NCBI GenBank assembly: GCA_910583845.1
Contig: CAJUAB010000001.1
Location: 62,001-126,000 of the forward strand
Length of the DNA stretch: 64,000 bases
Direction of reading: 5' to 3'
Origin: an uncultured Acetatifactor sp.
GTDB taxonomy: Bacteria > Bacillota > Clostridia > Lachnospirales > Lachnospiraceae
Made by a program: the position numbers and the translations under genes. The notes beneath the pieces are model-generated. The model saw only the letters and a program-made list of their open reading frames with translations, made no database searches and had not been told where the DNA came from. Below, piece after piece: positions 26,303-35,137 of this stretch. The first letter of the stretch is position 1. Every line of letters starts with the position of its first letter.

Positions 26303-28525
26303 TCAGAACATCCCGTCAAAAGTCTCCAAAGCCGCAAAATCCAGTCCCCGTTTGTCATGATAGCACTTCGGGTTTCCCAGAAGATACCAGTCAGTCTGCA
26401 CCTCACCTTCTCTCCCATATGTCCGGAAAAGCAGCGGGATACAGCATTCTTTCACCTTGTCTTCCGCAAAAGAAGAGACCGTCAACGGTCTGGCGCGCCT
26501 GATTAAATCCCGCGTAAGTCCTGTTTTCTCATACTCTTCCCGAAGAGAACGAAACAGCTCCATTTCTTCTTTCCATGGGACAATTACCTGTACGCCCCTG
26601 GATTCAATCAGTTTATATGCTTCCTGCACTTTCCGATAATCCCTGTCTTCCAATGCCCTCTTCATCTTTTCTTTATCCCCCTCCCCATTGGAATATAGGA
26701 TTTCGTAGTATTCCTCAATATGCTTCAGGTCAGAGCAATCAATGGGATGGCGGGAAGCCAGTGTCTTTACACAGAGGGCAGCTCTTTGATAATATGCCCC
26801 GGAAGGGTACAAACGTTCCTCCGCCGGGAGAAAAACGATTACCTTGCCGTCATCGCTGTCACCGTTTCGATTGCATCTGCCTGCTGCCTGAATAATAGAT
26901 TCCAGAGGCGCCAGAGCCCGATAAACTACAGGGAAGTCTAAATCGACACCAGCCTCAACGCACTGAGAGGCAACCAGATAGCAGATTTTTCTTTCCGCAA
27001 GCCGTCCCTTTATAACTTCCAAAACTTCAGTCCGATGCGCTCCGCACAAGTCGCTGGTCAAATAAAAAACCCCCTCTGAATCCGCTTCTGATAGGATTTC
27101 CTTTAGAATATGAAATAGCTTTTCCGCATGTGCCCGCAGATTAACAATTACGCATCCCTGTCTATAAGAAATCAGCTCCTCCGCGATTTGTCTGTATGGA
27201 ATCTGTTCCTCAATTCTCCAATCATATGTAACACGCCTTGTAGCCTGAAAAAGCCTCTCTGGATTCGGCACGATTTCTGTTGGTTTCCATTGCAGACCTG
27301 GAAGATATTGAAAGGACGGTTGTGTAGCCGTAGAGAATACCACCGTACAGCCGTACTGACTACAGAGCAAGTTTACCGTCCGGAGCGTGGCCTCAAGCAA
27401 ATCCGGGGGCAGGGACTGGGCTTCGTCCAGAACAATCACACTGTTCGCCAGCTGATGCAGATGTCTGCAGCCTGTTGGCCTGGCAGAAAACAGCGGCTCA
27501 AAAAAGCCTACATTTGTAGTAATAATACAGGGCGCATCCCACCGTTCTACCAAAAGCCTGGCTCTCTCATCCAAAACTGCGGCGCTGTGGCTCTCCAGCA
27601 GTTCCGAAAGAATCCTCCTGTATTCCCGGACATTCTGCTCCATAATCGCAAGATAGGGGAGAATCAGAATAATCCGGCGCATCTGTCTGTATTTTATGCA
27701 ATGCTTTGCCGCAAAGGCAAAAAGGCTCAGGGTCTTCCCCAAACCGGTAGGCGCCGTCAATGTATACAGCCCCGGCGGTAATTCTGCGGCACATAGGCAA
27801 TCCTCAAAAAGCTGGTTCCGAAGGGCATTCAGTGTTGGTGATGATTTGGATATCTTTTGCTTTTCAGCCCGTATCTGCAAAAGACATTCTAAAGCATCTT
27901 CTGGATTCAGCGCCTGACCTGTATGTGTTTTCATGTAATCCGGCTGAAAATGCTCTGCTGAAGCGGAGTAATCCGCATCCACAAGCGCAGAAAGCAGAAA
28001 GCGCGCCAACAGCATCTCTGCAATCGGATTCTCTTCAACGGGAAGAGGCTTTGGAATTTTTATTTGCATAAGCTGAGGGCTTTCTGCCTGAAATGCTTCT
28101 AAGGCCTCTTTCATTTCTGTCATGCCAAACAACGAAAAAAGATTGCCGTCTTCGTCATACCTGGAGCCTGTTCCCTGCCCTAGTTCCTTCAGTCTCACAA
28201 GACAGTTGCTGTCCAGATAGCTGTGATGCGCGGCAATCACAGTTGCCAACATTCTGGCTGTTCTCTTCTGACCATAACAAAAATACGCCAGCGCCGCACC
28301 TGGATAAGCATGGTTCACATGTACCCGTTTTCCCTCCAGCACCTCCGCAAACCGCTTGCTTGCTTTTCCGAAATCATGCAGTCCTCCCATTATCGCTCCG
28401 ATTTCAGTATAATCTAATGGTTTTAAAAATCCGCCGCATAATTCGCTGGCACGATGCGCATGATGCCCAAGAGTCTCCCTTTTCCCGGTTGCATTCGCAC
28501 TTCTTGCATAATAGCACTTCTCCAT
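26303..28525 (-). CDS. cas3: CRISPR-associated nuclease-helicase Cas3
   Basis: 740 aa. The N-terminal HD nuclease domain (~1-200) has HHAHRASEL, GLHDFGKASK (HD pair near residue 50) and ATVIAAHHSYLD. The SF2 helicase follows with Walker A TAPTGLGKTLS, DExH-type VIVLDEAQSLPP, motif III FSTATQPS and C-terminal motifs including SQCVEAGVDLDF and IQAAGRCNRNGDS. Cas3 is recruited by Cascade and degrades target DNA 3' to 5'. All key residues are present, so interference should work. The start is ATG at 28525 after GAGGGGG. It is the first gene of the cas operon. Confidence 0.98.
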   Translation of the reverse strand: MEKCYYARSANATGKRETLGHHAHRASELCGGFLKPLDYTEIGAIMGGLHDFGKASKRFAEVLEGKRVHVNHAYPGAALAYFCYGQKRTARMLATVIAAHHSYLDSNCLVRLKELGQGTGSRYDEDGNLFSLFGMTEMKEALEAFQAESPQLMQIKIPKPLPVEENPIAEMLLARFLLSALVDADYSASAEHFQPDYMKTHTGQALNPEDALECLLQIRAEKQKISKSSPTLNALRNQLFEDCLCAAELPPGLYTLTAPTGLGKTLSLFAFAAKHCIKYRQMRRIILILPYLAIMEQNVREYRRILSELLESHSAAVLDERARLLVERWDAPCIITTNVGFFEPLFSARPTGCRHLHQLANSVIVLDEAQSLPPDLLEATLRTVNLLCSQYGCTVVFSTATQPSFQYLPGLQWKPTEIVPNPERLFQATRRVTYDWRIEEQIPYRQIAEELISYRQGCVIVNLRAHAEKLFHILKEILSEADSEGVFYLTSDLCGAHRTEVLEVIKGRLAERKICYLVASQCVEAGVDLDFPVVYRALAPLESIIQAAGRCNRNGDSDDGKVIVFLPAEERLYPSGAYYQRAALCVKTLASRHPIDCSDLKHIEEYYEILYSNGEGDKEKMKRALEDRDYRKVQEAYKLIESRGVQVIVPWKEEMELFRSLREEYEKTGLTRDLIRRARPLTVSSFAEDKVKECCIPLLFRTYGREGEVQTDWYLLGNPKCYHDKRGLDFAALETFDGMF

Positions 28526-28601
28526 ATAACCCCCTCACTATGCAATCGCAATATTCGTCAATTATATATAAAATTTCTGTGTTTTTTTGATGTTAATAAG
28601 A

Positions 28602-28630
28602 ATTATATTCATTCAAGCAATATATGTCAA
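28602..28630 (-). promoter_or_regulatory. Promoter of the cas operon
   Basis: The minus strand carries TTGACA, exactly 17 nt, TATAAT: a perfect consensus vegetative promoter about 75 bp ahead of the cas3 ATG. It suggests constitutive, strong cas expression unless a repressor acts. The rest of 28631-29038 is AT-rich with no gene seen. Confidence 0.85.
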
Positions 28631-29038
28631 TCGTTTTTCACAAAAAATGTTATAGAAAGTTCTTGTACTTTTATGCTTTTTATACAACAGCACGTATTTA
28701 TTCTCTTAGTCTTCCGTATTTATCATATTATTAGTCTTTTAATTCAGTTTCTAACTCATACTCAAAGCTTCCCCATATCTTCATCTACACTTTTCCTTTT
28801 GTACATTTCTTCCAACATAATGTATTTCATTTCAATTCTTTTGTTCACAGCATGTCTGATGCTGACCAATCCTTGCCCCAAGGATATCACTAAAAAGATA
28901 ACAATTTCTTGTCATCCAAGTACAGCTGTTCTCAGAAATGAGTATCTGCGCAGCTTGAACCTCATAGCCAAAAAGAGAAAAGCATAGCCATAAGAAAACT
29001 CTTTGCTGCGCTTTTCCCTTTCCCTGTCTGCCTCGCCC

Positions 29039-30412
29039 TCAATGCTCCAGCATATTCTCAATAAAAATCCCATACCCTCTGCTGGCGTCCTGGACCAGTA
29101 CATGGGTGACGGCGCCGATCAGATGATGGTTCTGGATAATGGGCGCTCCGCTCATTCCCTGGATGATACCGCCGGTGAGAGCCAGAAGTTCCGGGTCCGT
29201 CACCTCCAGTTCAATTCCCCTGTTCACATTATCGTGGTCCAAATGCACGGCCGTGATCTCCACATCATAATATTTGGGCACGTCATCCACGGTACACAGA
29301 ATCTGCGCAGGTCCCTTCTCGATATCCTGTTTCAGACCGATGGGCAGAGCCCTCTCCGTCCCCATGGCCAGAGCCTTCTCGTTACAATGACCGAAGATTC
29401 CCTCTTTCCCGTTATAAAAAATATCTCCCAGTATACGGTCCTGACTGTATACGATCATGCCCGTCATCTCCCCCGGTTCCCCGTCCCGGCCCTTCTTGAT
29501 GGCGATGATCTCCGTCTCGTACAATGTGCCGTCGTCCAGGTTCATCAATGTGCTGGTGTCCACATCGTTGATGCCGTGTCCCAAGGCGCCGAAGTTGCCG
29601 TCAGCGTCTATATAGGTCATCGTACCCACCCCCTGGGCATTGTCGCGAATCCAGATCCCGAGCTTGTACTTATGGTCACTGTTTTGTACCGGCTGTGCTT
29701 TCACATCCAGGATATCTTCTCCCCGCTTGATCCGCAGAGTCACCTCCCTGCCCTGGCACTCCTCCACCCGGCGCACAAAATCCGTCTTGGTTGTCACAGG
29801 TTCTCCGTCCAGCTGCAAAATATAATCCCCGGATTTTACCACATACTTGGCCGGACAGTAGCTGATGCCGTCCGTGCCCTGGAAATCGCCCACACCCACC
29901 ACCAGCAGGCCCTCCGCCTTTACGTATATGCCTATGGGAGCTCCCACCGGCGTCAGCTCCTGGTCCCGGATGACCTGTATGCCCACCTGTTTAAAGGGAA
30001 GAATGCCGAATATCTTCACATTCATCTGATAGCTCTGATCCGAGCTCATCATCATGGTCACCTGACGGCTTAAATCAATATGGACCGCTCCCGCGGGGAT
30101 ATTGGATTCCTCCTGGCCGCTCACCGCCACCATATCCCCGGTAAGGGGCAGCCCCAGATCCAGGGTCTGCTCCATATCCGCCTTGATCCTGAGCACCGAA
30201 GGTATCTGATTATAAAGGTTGTAATAGCCCATTCCTCCCAGCAGCAAACTGGCGCATACCAGAATGCCGCACAGGCTGAAACGGTAGACTCTGCGACGCC
30301 TTTTGTGCCTTTTCCAGTTTTCCAGAAGCGCCACCATTTCCGCCCCTGCCTGCTGCCGGATCGCCGCGTTTTCCAGCATGATATCTTCGTTATGAATTGG
30401 TTTTTTCCACAT
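29039..30412 (-). CDS. spoIVB: SpoIVB serine peptidase (S55), sporulation signalling protease
   Basis: About 457 aa. SpoIVB is made in the forespore, crosses the inner membrane and cleaves SpoIVFA to trigger pro-sigma-K processing. It has one membrane helix (SLCGILVCASLLLGGMGYY, near residue 50), a PDZ domain (~175-255, VKSGDYILQLDGEPV), and the S55 peptidase domain with catalytic His in NFGALGHGINDVDT and catalytic Ser in GIIQGMSGAPIIQN. The start is uncertain: ATG at 30412 or GTG at 30421, neither with a strong ribosome site. recN lies upstream as usual, but spo0A, normally next downstream, is absent; the CRISPR island begins there instead. Confidence 0.96.
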   Translation of the reverse strand: MWKKPIHNEDIMLENAAIRQQAGAEMVALLENWKRHKRRRRVYRFSLCGILVCASLLLGGMGYYNLYNQIPSVLRIKADMEQTLDLGLPLTGDMVAVSGQEESNIPAGAVHIDLSRQVTMMMSSDQSYQMNVKIFGILPFKQVGIQVIRDQELTPVGAPIGIYVKAEGLLVVGVGDFQGTDGISYCPAKYVVKSGDYILQLDGEPVTTKTDFVRRVEECQGREVTLRIKRGEDILDVKAQPVQNSDHKYKLGIWIRDNAQGVGTMTYIDADGNFGALGHGINDVDTSTLMNLDDGTLYETEIIAIKKGRDGEPGEMTGMIVYSQDRILGDIFYNGKEGIFGHCNEKALAMGTERALPIGLKQDIEKGPAQILCTVDDVPKYYDVEITAVHLDHDNVNRGIELEVTDPELLALTGGIIQGMSGAPIIQNHHLIGAVTHVLVQDASRGYGIFIENMLEH

Positions 30413-30542
30413 AAAAATCACACACTTTCTGCATGCATACGCCGTCTGAACATTCGCAAATAGTCATGCAAATAGTGTGTGATACTTTATTTGACTTTAA
30501 TCAATGAAATATATGGCTTTCCAAAATTTTTAAAAAAGCCGC

Positions 30543-32225
30543 TTAATGCTTGTGATCCAAAGCCTGCTGCCGCATCTCCCTGGCATTGCCCAGCACGGCT
30601 TCCGTCATGCCGTCTCCTCCCAGAAGCCTGCCCAGCTCCTGCAAGTTCTCCTCCCCCTCCAGCTGCCGTATCCGGGTGATGGTGGAATCTTTCCGGGCAT
30701 CCTTCTCTATAACAAAATGCCGGTCCGCCATGGCGGCTATCTGCGGCAGATGAGTGATACAGATCACCTGGTGAGCATGGGCCACATTGTCCAGCTGCTC
30801 CGATACCCTCCAGGCCGTCTTGCCGCTAATGCCCGCGTCTATCTCGTCAAAAATCAGCGTGTCAATATCATCCCGGCTGGCCAGAACCGTCTTGATCGCC
30901 AGCATGATCCGGGACAGCTCACCGCCGCTGGCAATCTGGGCCAGCGGCTTTACCGCCTCTCCCGGATTGGTGGAAATCAGAAATTCTACTTCATCCCAGC
31001 CTCTGGCACTGATGCTCTGACCGTCCTGCACCCGGATCTGTAGCTGCACCGTCAGGAAATTCAGCCCCCGCAGAGCCTCCGTCAGCACCTCCGTCAGGGC
31101 CTTGGCGCTTTCCCTGCGGATGCGGGTCAGCTTTCGGCACACCTGCTCCAGGGCTTTCTGCGCCTTGTCAGACTTTTGCTCCAGCTTCTGCATATACAGA
31201 TCATAATCCGCCAGCTTCTCCAGTCTCTGACATTTTTGCTCATACGCCTGCAATATCTGCTCCAGACTGCTTCCGTATTTGTCTTTCAGACGGTTAATCA
31301 GATTCAGACGCTCCTCAGTCCGGCGGAAATCCTCCTCGTCCCAGGTCAGGCTGTCCTGATACTGAACCATATCACGGTTCAGGTCACTGAGCAGACCGTC
31401 AATCTGATCCAGCTGCTGCGCAAACTGCGCAAGCTGCCTGTCGTACTCCGCAACACCCCGCATACAGCGCAAAGCCCGGCTCAAAGAACTCCCGGCGCCG
31501 CCATCCTCATTGCCCGCGTAGGCCTGCGCCTCCCCCAGCGCTTCGGCAATTTTCTTGCCATTCACCATCCGCCGGTACTCTTCTTCCAGCACCGTATCCT
31601 CACCGGGGATCAGATGGGCATCCTGTATCTCCTGCTGCTCAAAGGCCAGCAGTTCCTGCTCCCTTTTCAAGGCATCCTGATCCAGCCGGTTTTCCTCCAT
31701 TTCCTCCCGAAGCCGTCTGGCCTCCCGATAGCGCTCTTCCACCAGACTCAGAACCTCCAGAGCCGCCGGTCCCGCGTAGGCATCCAATATCTCCATATGC
31801 TTTTTTTTGTGCAGCAGGGACTGGTGCTCGTGCTGGCCGTGAATGTCGATCAGCAGTTCCGCCACCTCCTTGACCTGCCGGGCGTTGACGGATTCGCCGT
31901 TGACGCGCAACACGTTCTTTCCCGGCTGCATACGGCGGCTGATCAGCACCGTGTCCTCTTCCAGCGGAATCTCCAGTTCCGCCAGCTTTTCCCGCAGCTC
32001 CTTATTCTCCGGCGGACAGGTAAACATCAGCTCCACCAGGGCGCTCTCCGCCCCCTGGCGCAGCATATCTTTGTCAAACCTGGCTCCCAGCGCCAGATTG
32101 ACCGAACCGATCAGAATAGATTTTCCCGCTCCGGTCTCTCCGGTCAATATATTGAGTCCTTCCCCAAATTCCACCTCTGTCTCCTCAATGAGAGCCAGAT
32201 TCTTCACGTGTAAACTTACTAACAT
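30543..32225 (-). CDS. recN: DNA repair protein RecN
   Basis: 560 aa. This SMC-like ATPase is recruited early to double-strand breaks. Walker A is GETGAGKSIL near residues 29-38. Long coiled-coil arms fill ~150-360 (e.g. EERYREARRLREEMEENRLD). The C-terminal ABC part has the signature LSRIMLAIK and Walker B DTLIFDEIDAGISG, then ITHLPQIAAMADRHF. The ATG at 32225 has GGAAAGGG 4 nt before it. It lies between argR and spoIVB as in many Firmicutes and is of normal length. Confidence 0.98.
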   Translation of the reverse strand: MLVSLHVKNLALIEETEVEFGEGLNILTGETGAGKSILIGSVNLALGARFDKDMLRQGAESALVELMFTCPPENKELREKLAELEIPLEEDTVLISRRMQPGKNVLRVNGESVNARQVKEVAELLIDIHGQHEHQSLLHKKKHMEILDAYAGPAALEVLSLVEERYREARRLREEMEENRLDQDALKREQELLAFEQQEIQDAHLIPGEDTVLEEEYRRMVNGKKIAEALGEAQAYAGNEDGGAGSSLSRALRCMRGVAEYDRQLAQFAQQLDQIDGLLSDLNRDMVQYQDSLTWDEEDFRRTEERLNLINRLKDKYGSSLEQILQAYEQKCQRLEKLADYDLYMQKLEQKSDKAQKALEQVCRKLTRIRRESAKALTEVLTEALRGLNFLTVQLQIRVQDGQSISARGWDEVEFLISTNPGEAVKPLAQIASGGELSRIMLAIKTVLASRDDIDTLIFDEIDAGISGKTAWRVSEQLDNVAHAHQVICITHLPQIAAMADRHFVIEKDARKDSTITRIRQLEGEENLQELGRLLGGDGMTEAVLGNAREMRQQALDHKH

Positions 32226-32337
32226 TTTTCCCTTTCCTCCCGGCTTCTCTTTTCAGAGAAACCGTGCCCTCTCCCGCAGTTCCCAGGCTCCCTCTGAGAC
32301 TGCCGCAGCCAGCAAAATACCGGCTGCCATGCCAAGA

Positions 32338-32799
32338 TCAGGAGTGCAGCAATTCCCTTATTCTCCCCATCAGCTTCTCCGTATCCTCCACCGTGCGCAC
32401 AGCCATCATAATGGTGTCATCCCCGGCTATACTCCCCACAATCTCCTGAAAATGCATGGCGTCAATGGCGGCGGCCACCGCCATAGCCATTCCGGAGACC
32501 GTCTTTACCACCAGAATATTCTGTGCCATATCCATGGAGGAAAAGCCGTCTTTCAGGACCCTGATGTACTTATCCTCCAGATGACGGCCGTCCTCCTGCT
32601 GCAATATGGCGTACTTCTGTCTGCCGCTTTCGGCAGATACTTTATACAGGTTCAGCTCCCGGATATCCCTGGACACAGTGGCCTGGGTCACATCATACCC
32701 CGCCTCCTTAAGCTGTCTGGCCAATTCCTCCTGGGTATCAATCTCCTGCCGGGCAATGATTTCCAGAATTGTATTATGTCTGTCTTTTTTCAGGCCCAT
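32338..32799 (-). CDS. argR: Arginine repressor ArgR
   Basis: 153 aa. The N-terminal winged helix-turn-helix (1-~70) has LKEAGYDVTQATVSRDIREL, and the C-terminal arginine-binding/hexamerisation domain has GSIAGDDTIMMAVRTVED. It represses arginine biosynthesis when arginine is bound. The ATG at 32799 has GGGAGGG 6 nt upstream. A 51-bp hairpin repeat block separates it from nadK. ArgR between nadK and recN is the standard Firmicute order. Confidence 0.97.
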   Translation of the reverse strand: MGLKKDRHNTILEIIARQEIDTQEELARQLKEAGYDVTQATVSRDIRELNLYKVSAESGRQKYAILQQEDGRHLEDKYIRVLKDGFSSMDMAQNILVVKTVSGMAMAVAAAIDAMHFQEIVGSIAGDDTIMMAVRTVEDTEKLMGRIRELLHS

Positions 32800-32843
32800 A
32801 TGCCGTCCCTCCCCTGCCAGTTATTCCGTCTTCCTCATCTTCC

Positions 32844-33058
32844 GGTGCAGCACCAAAAGTGCTGCTTCTCCCTATTCTGTTTCCCGCATTTTACGGTGCA
32901 GCACCGGAAGTGCTGCTTCTCCTTATTCCGTTTCCCGCATTTTACGGTGCAGCACCGGAAGTGCTGCCTCTCCTTATTCTGTTTCTCTCATCTTTCGGTG
33001 CAGCACCGGAAGTGCTGCTTCTCCTTATTCTGTTTCCCTCATCTTTCGGTGCAGCACT
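32844..33058. repeat. 51-bp tandem repeat derived from the nadK 3' end
   Basis: Units start at 32844, 32895, 32946, 32997 and 33048, exactly 51 bp apart. The copy at 33048 is inside nadK; each other unit repeats the last codons (VLHRKMRETE and TAA) with a linker. Every downstream unit contains the hairpin GCAGCAC-5 nt-GTGCTGC (loop altered in the first). The block fills the nadK-argR space. Confidence 0.95.
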
Positions 33059-33888
33059 TCCAGAAAGCTGACTTTGTTGATTGACAGAATCTCCGTGGTC
33101 TTCTCCGATTTTACAATCCGGATTCGGTCGCCGGTGCCCATGGATACCTGATGGGCACCGTCAAAATTGGCGGTCACCTGCTGTATCCTGCCCTCCCGGC
33201 CCTCGGGAATCTCAATTTCAATCACATCCTCGGGGGACAGAATGATACTCCTGCTGCTGAGGGTGTGGGGACAGATGGGGGTCATGATAATCAGCCGGGC
33301 GGAAGGCTCCGCTATGGGACCTCCCGCGGACAGGTTGTAGCCGGTGGAGCCGGTGGGAGTGGTGATGATCACACCATCGGCGCTGTAATCCATCAGAAAC
33401 TGTCCGTTTACATAGATATGAATCTTGATAACCTGCAACGCGCCGCTCCTGGAGATCACAATGTCATTCAGGGCCCAATCCTCCACGGCCCTTCCATCCT
33501 GATAAAAAATCTTGCCATTCAGCATCATGCGGCTTTCAGAGAGAACCTCTCCGGACATCAGCCGGTCCAGCGCCTCATACAGACATCCGGGCTCTACCTC
33601 CGTCATATAGCCCAAAGTCCCCAGATTTACGCCGATCAGGGGAATATTGGTTTTCTTCACATCCCATGCGGCCTGCAGCATGGTACCGTCGCCTCCCAGA
33701 ACAATCATACAGCTGGCATCCGCCGGAGCGTGGTCCCAGCTGTCCATGTCATGATGATTCCCGTCCCCCTTATTTTGCAGAATTACGGAACATTTATGCC
33801 CGTGGGACTCCAGGTAACCTCGAATCCGCTCCGTCATCACCATGCCCTTGTCCTTATGACAGTTGGTGTAAATCAAAAAATGCTTCAT
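33025..33888 (-). CDS. nadK: NAD kinase
   Basis: 287 aa. It phosphorylates NAD to NADP. The family signature VLGGDGTMLQAAW (~62-74), IGVNLGTLGYMTEVE, the NDIVISR and ADGVIITTPTGSTGYNLSAG segments bind ATP and NAD. The ATG at 33888 follows GAGGCGGGG. The last ten codons are repeated several times beyond the stop codon in a tandem array (32844-33058). It lies between tlyA and argR in the conserved cluster. Confidence 0.97.
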   Translation of the reverse strand: MKHFLIYTNCHKDKGMVMTERIRGYLESHGHKCSVILQNKGDGNHHDMDSWDHAPADASCMIVLGGDGTMLQAAWDVKKTNIPLIGVNLGTLGYMTEVEPGCLYEALDRLMSGEVLSESRMMLNGKIFYQDGRAVEDWALNDIVISRSGALQVIKIHIYVNGQFLMDYSADGVIITTPTGSTGYNLSAGGPIAEPSARLIIMTPICPHTLSSRSIILSPEDVIEIEIPEGREGRIQQVTANFDGAHQVSMGTGDRIRIVKSEKTTEILSINKVSFLEVLHRKMRETE

Positions 33889-33987
33889 CCCCGCCTCTTT
33901 TCTGCATACCGCCGCCTGCCTCGCGGTATCGCGCCAATCGGTATTTGTATATGCCTGTCCGCGATGCCTGCATTCAGTGTGTCCCGC

Positions 33988-34875
33988 TCAAGCATGCTGC
34001 ACGTGGGCGTTCTCCACTGTTTTTCCAATCTCTTCCTGCCAGTCCTGCCTCCAGGAAAAGCCGTTCTCAGCCAGAAGCAAATTCTGAAGCCCCGCTTCCG
34101 CCTCCTGTTCTGTCAATTCTGACAGAATCTGACATCGCACAGCGTCCTTTTGAATATGTAGCAGATACTCAATATTTCCCTCCGGCCCCTTGATGGGCGA
34201 ATACTCCAGATGCAGCACGGAAAAGCCGATGGAATCCGCGAAGTCAATTACCTTGTGAATCACCTCCCGGTGTACGGCCGGGTCCCTGACCACGCCTTTT
34301 TTTCCCACCTTCTCACGGCCCGCCTCAAACTGGGGCTTGATCAGGCACACCATCTGTCCGCCGTCCTTGAGCAGATTCCGGGCGGGAATCAGCATTTTGG
34401 TCAGAGAGATAAAGGACACGTCCACACTGGCAAAATCCGGAGTCTCCCCCACGTCCCGCGGCAGCATATAGCGGAAATTGGTTTTCTCCATGCACACCAC
34501 TCTGGGGTCATTCCGCAGTTTCCAGTCCAGCTGCCCATGCCCCACATCCACGGAGTAGACCCTGGCAGCCCCATTTTGCAGCATACAGTCGGTAAAGCCG
34601 CCGGTGGAAGCCCCAATGTCCATGCACACCAGTCCTTCCAGGACCAACCCCCAGCTGTTCACGGCCTTTTCCAGTTTCAGGCCCCCCCGGCTCACATATT
34701 TCTGCCGCGTCCCCCGGACCTCCAGCCGCAGGTCCGCCGTGTCAAACATACTGCCCGCCTTGTCTTCCTTCTGCCCGTTCACGTAGACAAGACCCGACAT
34801 GATGACGGCCTTGGCCTTCTCCCGGGAAGGCGCAAAACCCTGTTCTACCAGAATCACATCCAAACGTTCCTTCAT
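33988..34875 (-). CDS. tlyA: TlyA family rRNA methyltransferase / putative hemolysin
   Basis: 295 aa. An N-terminal S4 RNA-binding domain (MKERLDVILVEQGFAPSREK onward, ~1-60) is followed by an FtsJ-like SAM methyltransferase domain with motif I CMDIGASTGGFTDC (~84), and DFASVDVSFISLTKML. TlyA proteins 2'-O-methylate rRNA in Mycobacterium; the hemolysin name is historical. The ATG at 34875 has AGAGG 5 nt upstream. The open frame to 35055 runs through repeat DNA and is rejected. Confidence 0.94.
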   Translation of the reverse strand: MKERLDVILVEQGFAPSREKAKAVIMSGLVYVNGQKEDKAGSMFDTADLRLEVRGTRQKYVSRGGLKLEKAVNSWGLVLEGLVCMDIGASTGGFTDCMLQNGAARVYSVDVGHGQLDWKLRNDPRVVCMEKTNFRYMLPRDVGETPDFASVDVSFISLTKMLIPARNLLKDGGQMVCLIKPQFEAGREKVGKKGVVRDPAVHREVIHKVIDFADSIGFSVLHLEYSPIKGPEGNIEYLLHIQKDAVRCQILSELTEQEAEAGLQNLLLAENGFSWRQDWQEEIGKTVENAHVQHA

Positions 34876-35007
34876 TGTTACCTCTATCCGCATATCCTGG
34901 GCATGGCCCATAATATGGCACCAATCAGTATCTGAAAGTTTACTTCCAAACTTCCTCATTCCTGCACACCGGAGCCCAGTGCTCCATCCCGTCAAAACCA
35001 GACTTCC

Positions 35008-35103
35008 GGCCCGCCTGACACATATCGCCGCGTCGTTACGGCCCACTTGGCACATACCGCCGCATCGTTACGGCCCACTTGGCACATACCGCCGCATCGT
35101 TAC
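35008..35103. repeat. 32-bp tandem repeat, three copies
   Basis: GGCCCACTTGGCACATACCG-type units begin at 35008, 35040 and 35072. The first copy has diverged; the other two are identical. GCCG and CGGC around CATCGTTA make a short dyad. The block lies between dxs and tlyA. Confidence 0.9.
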
Positions 35104-35137
35104 GGCTTTCAGTCAACGGGCCCGCAGCCGGAGCTTA

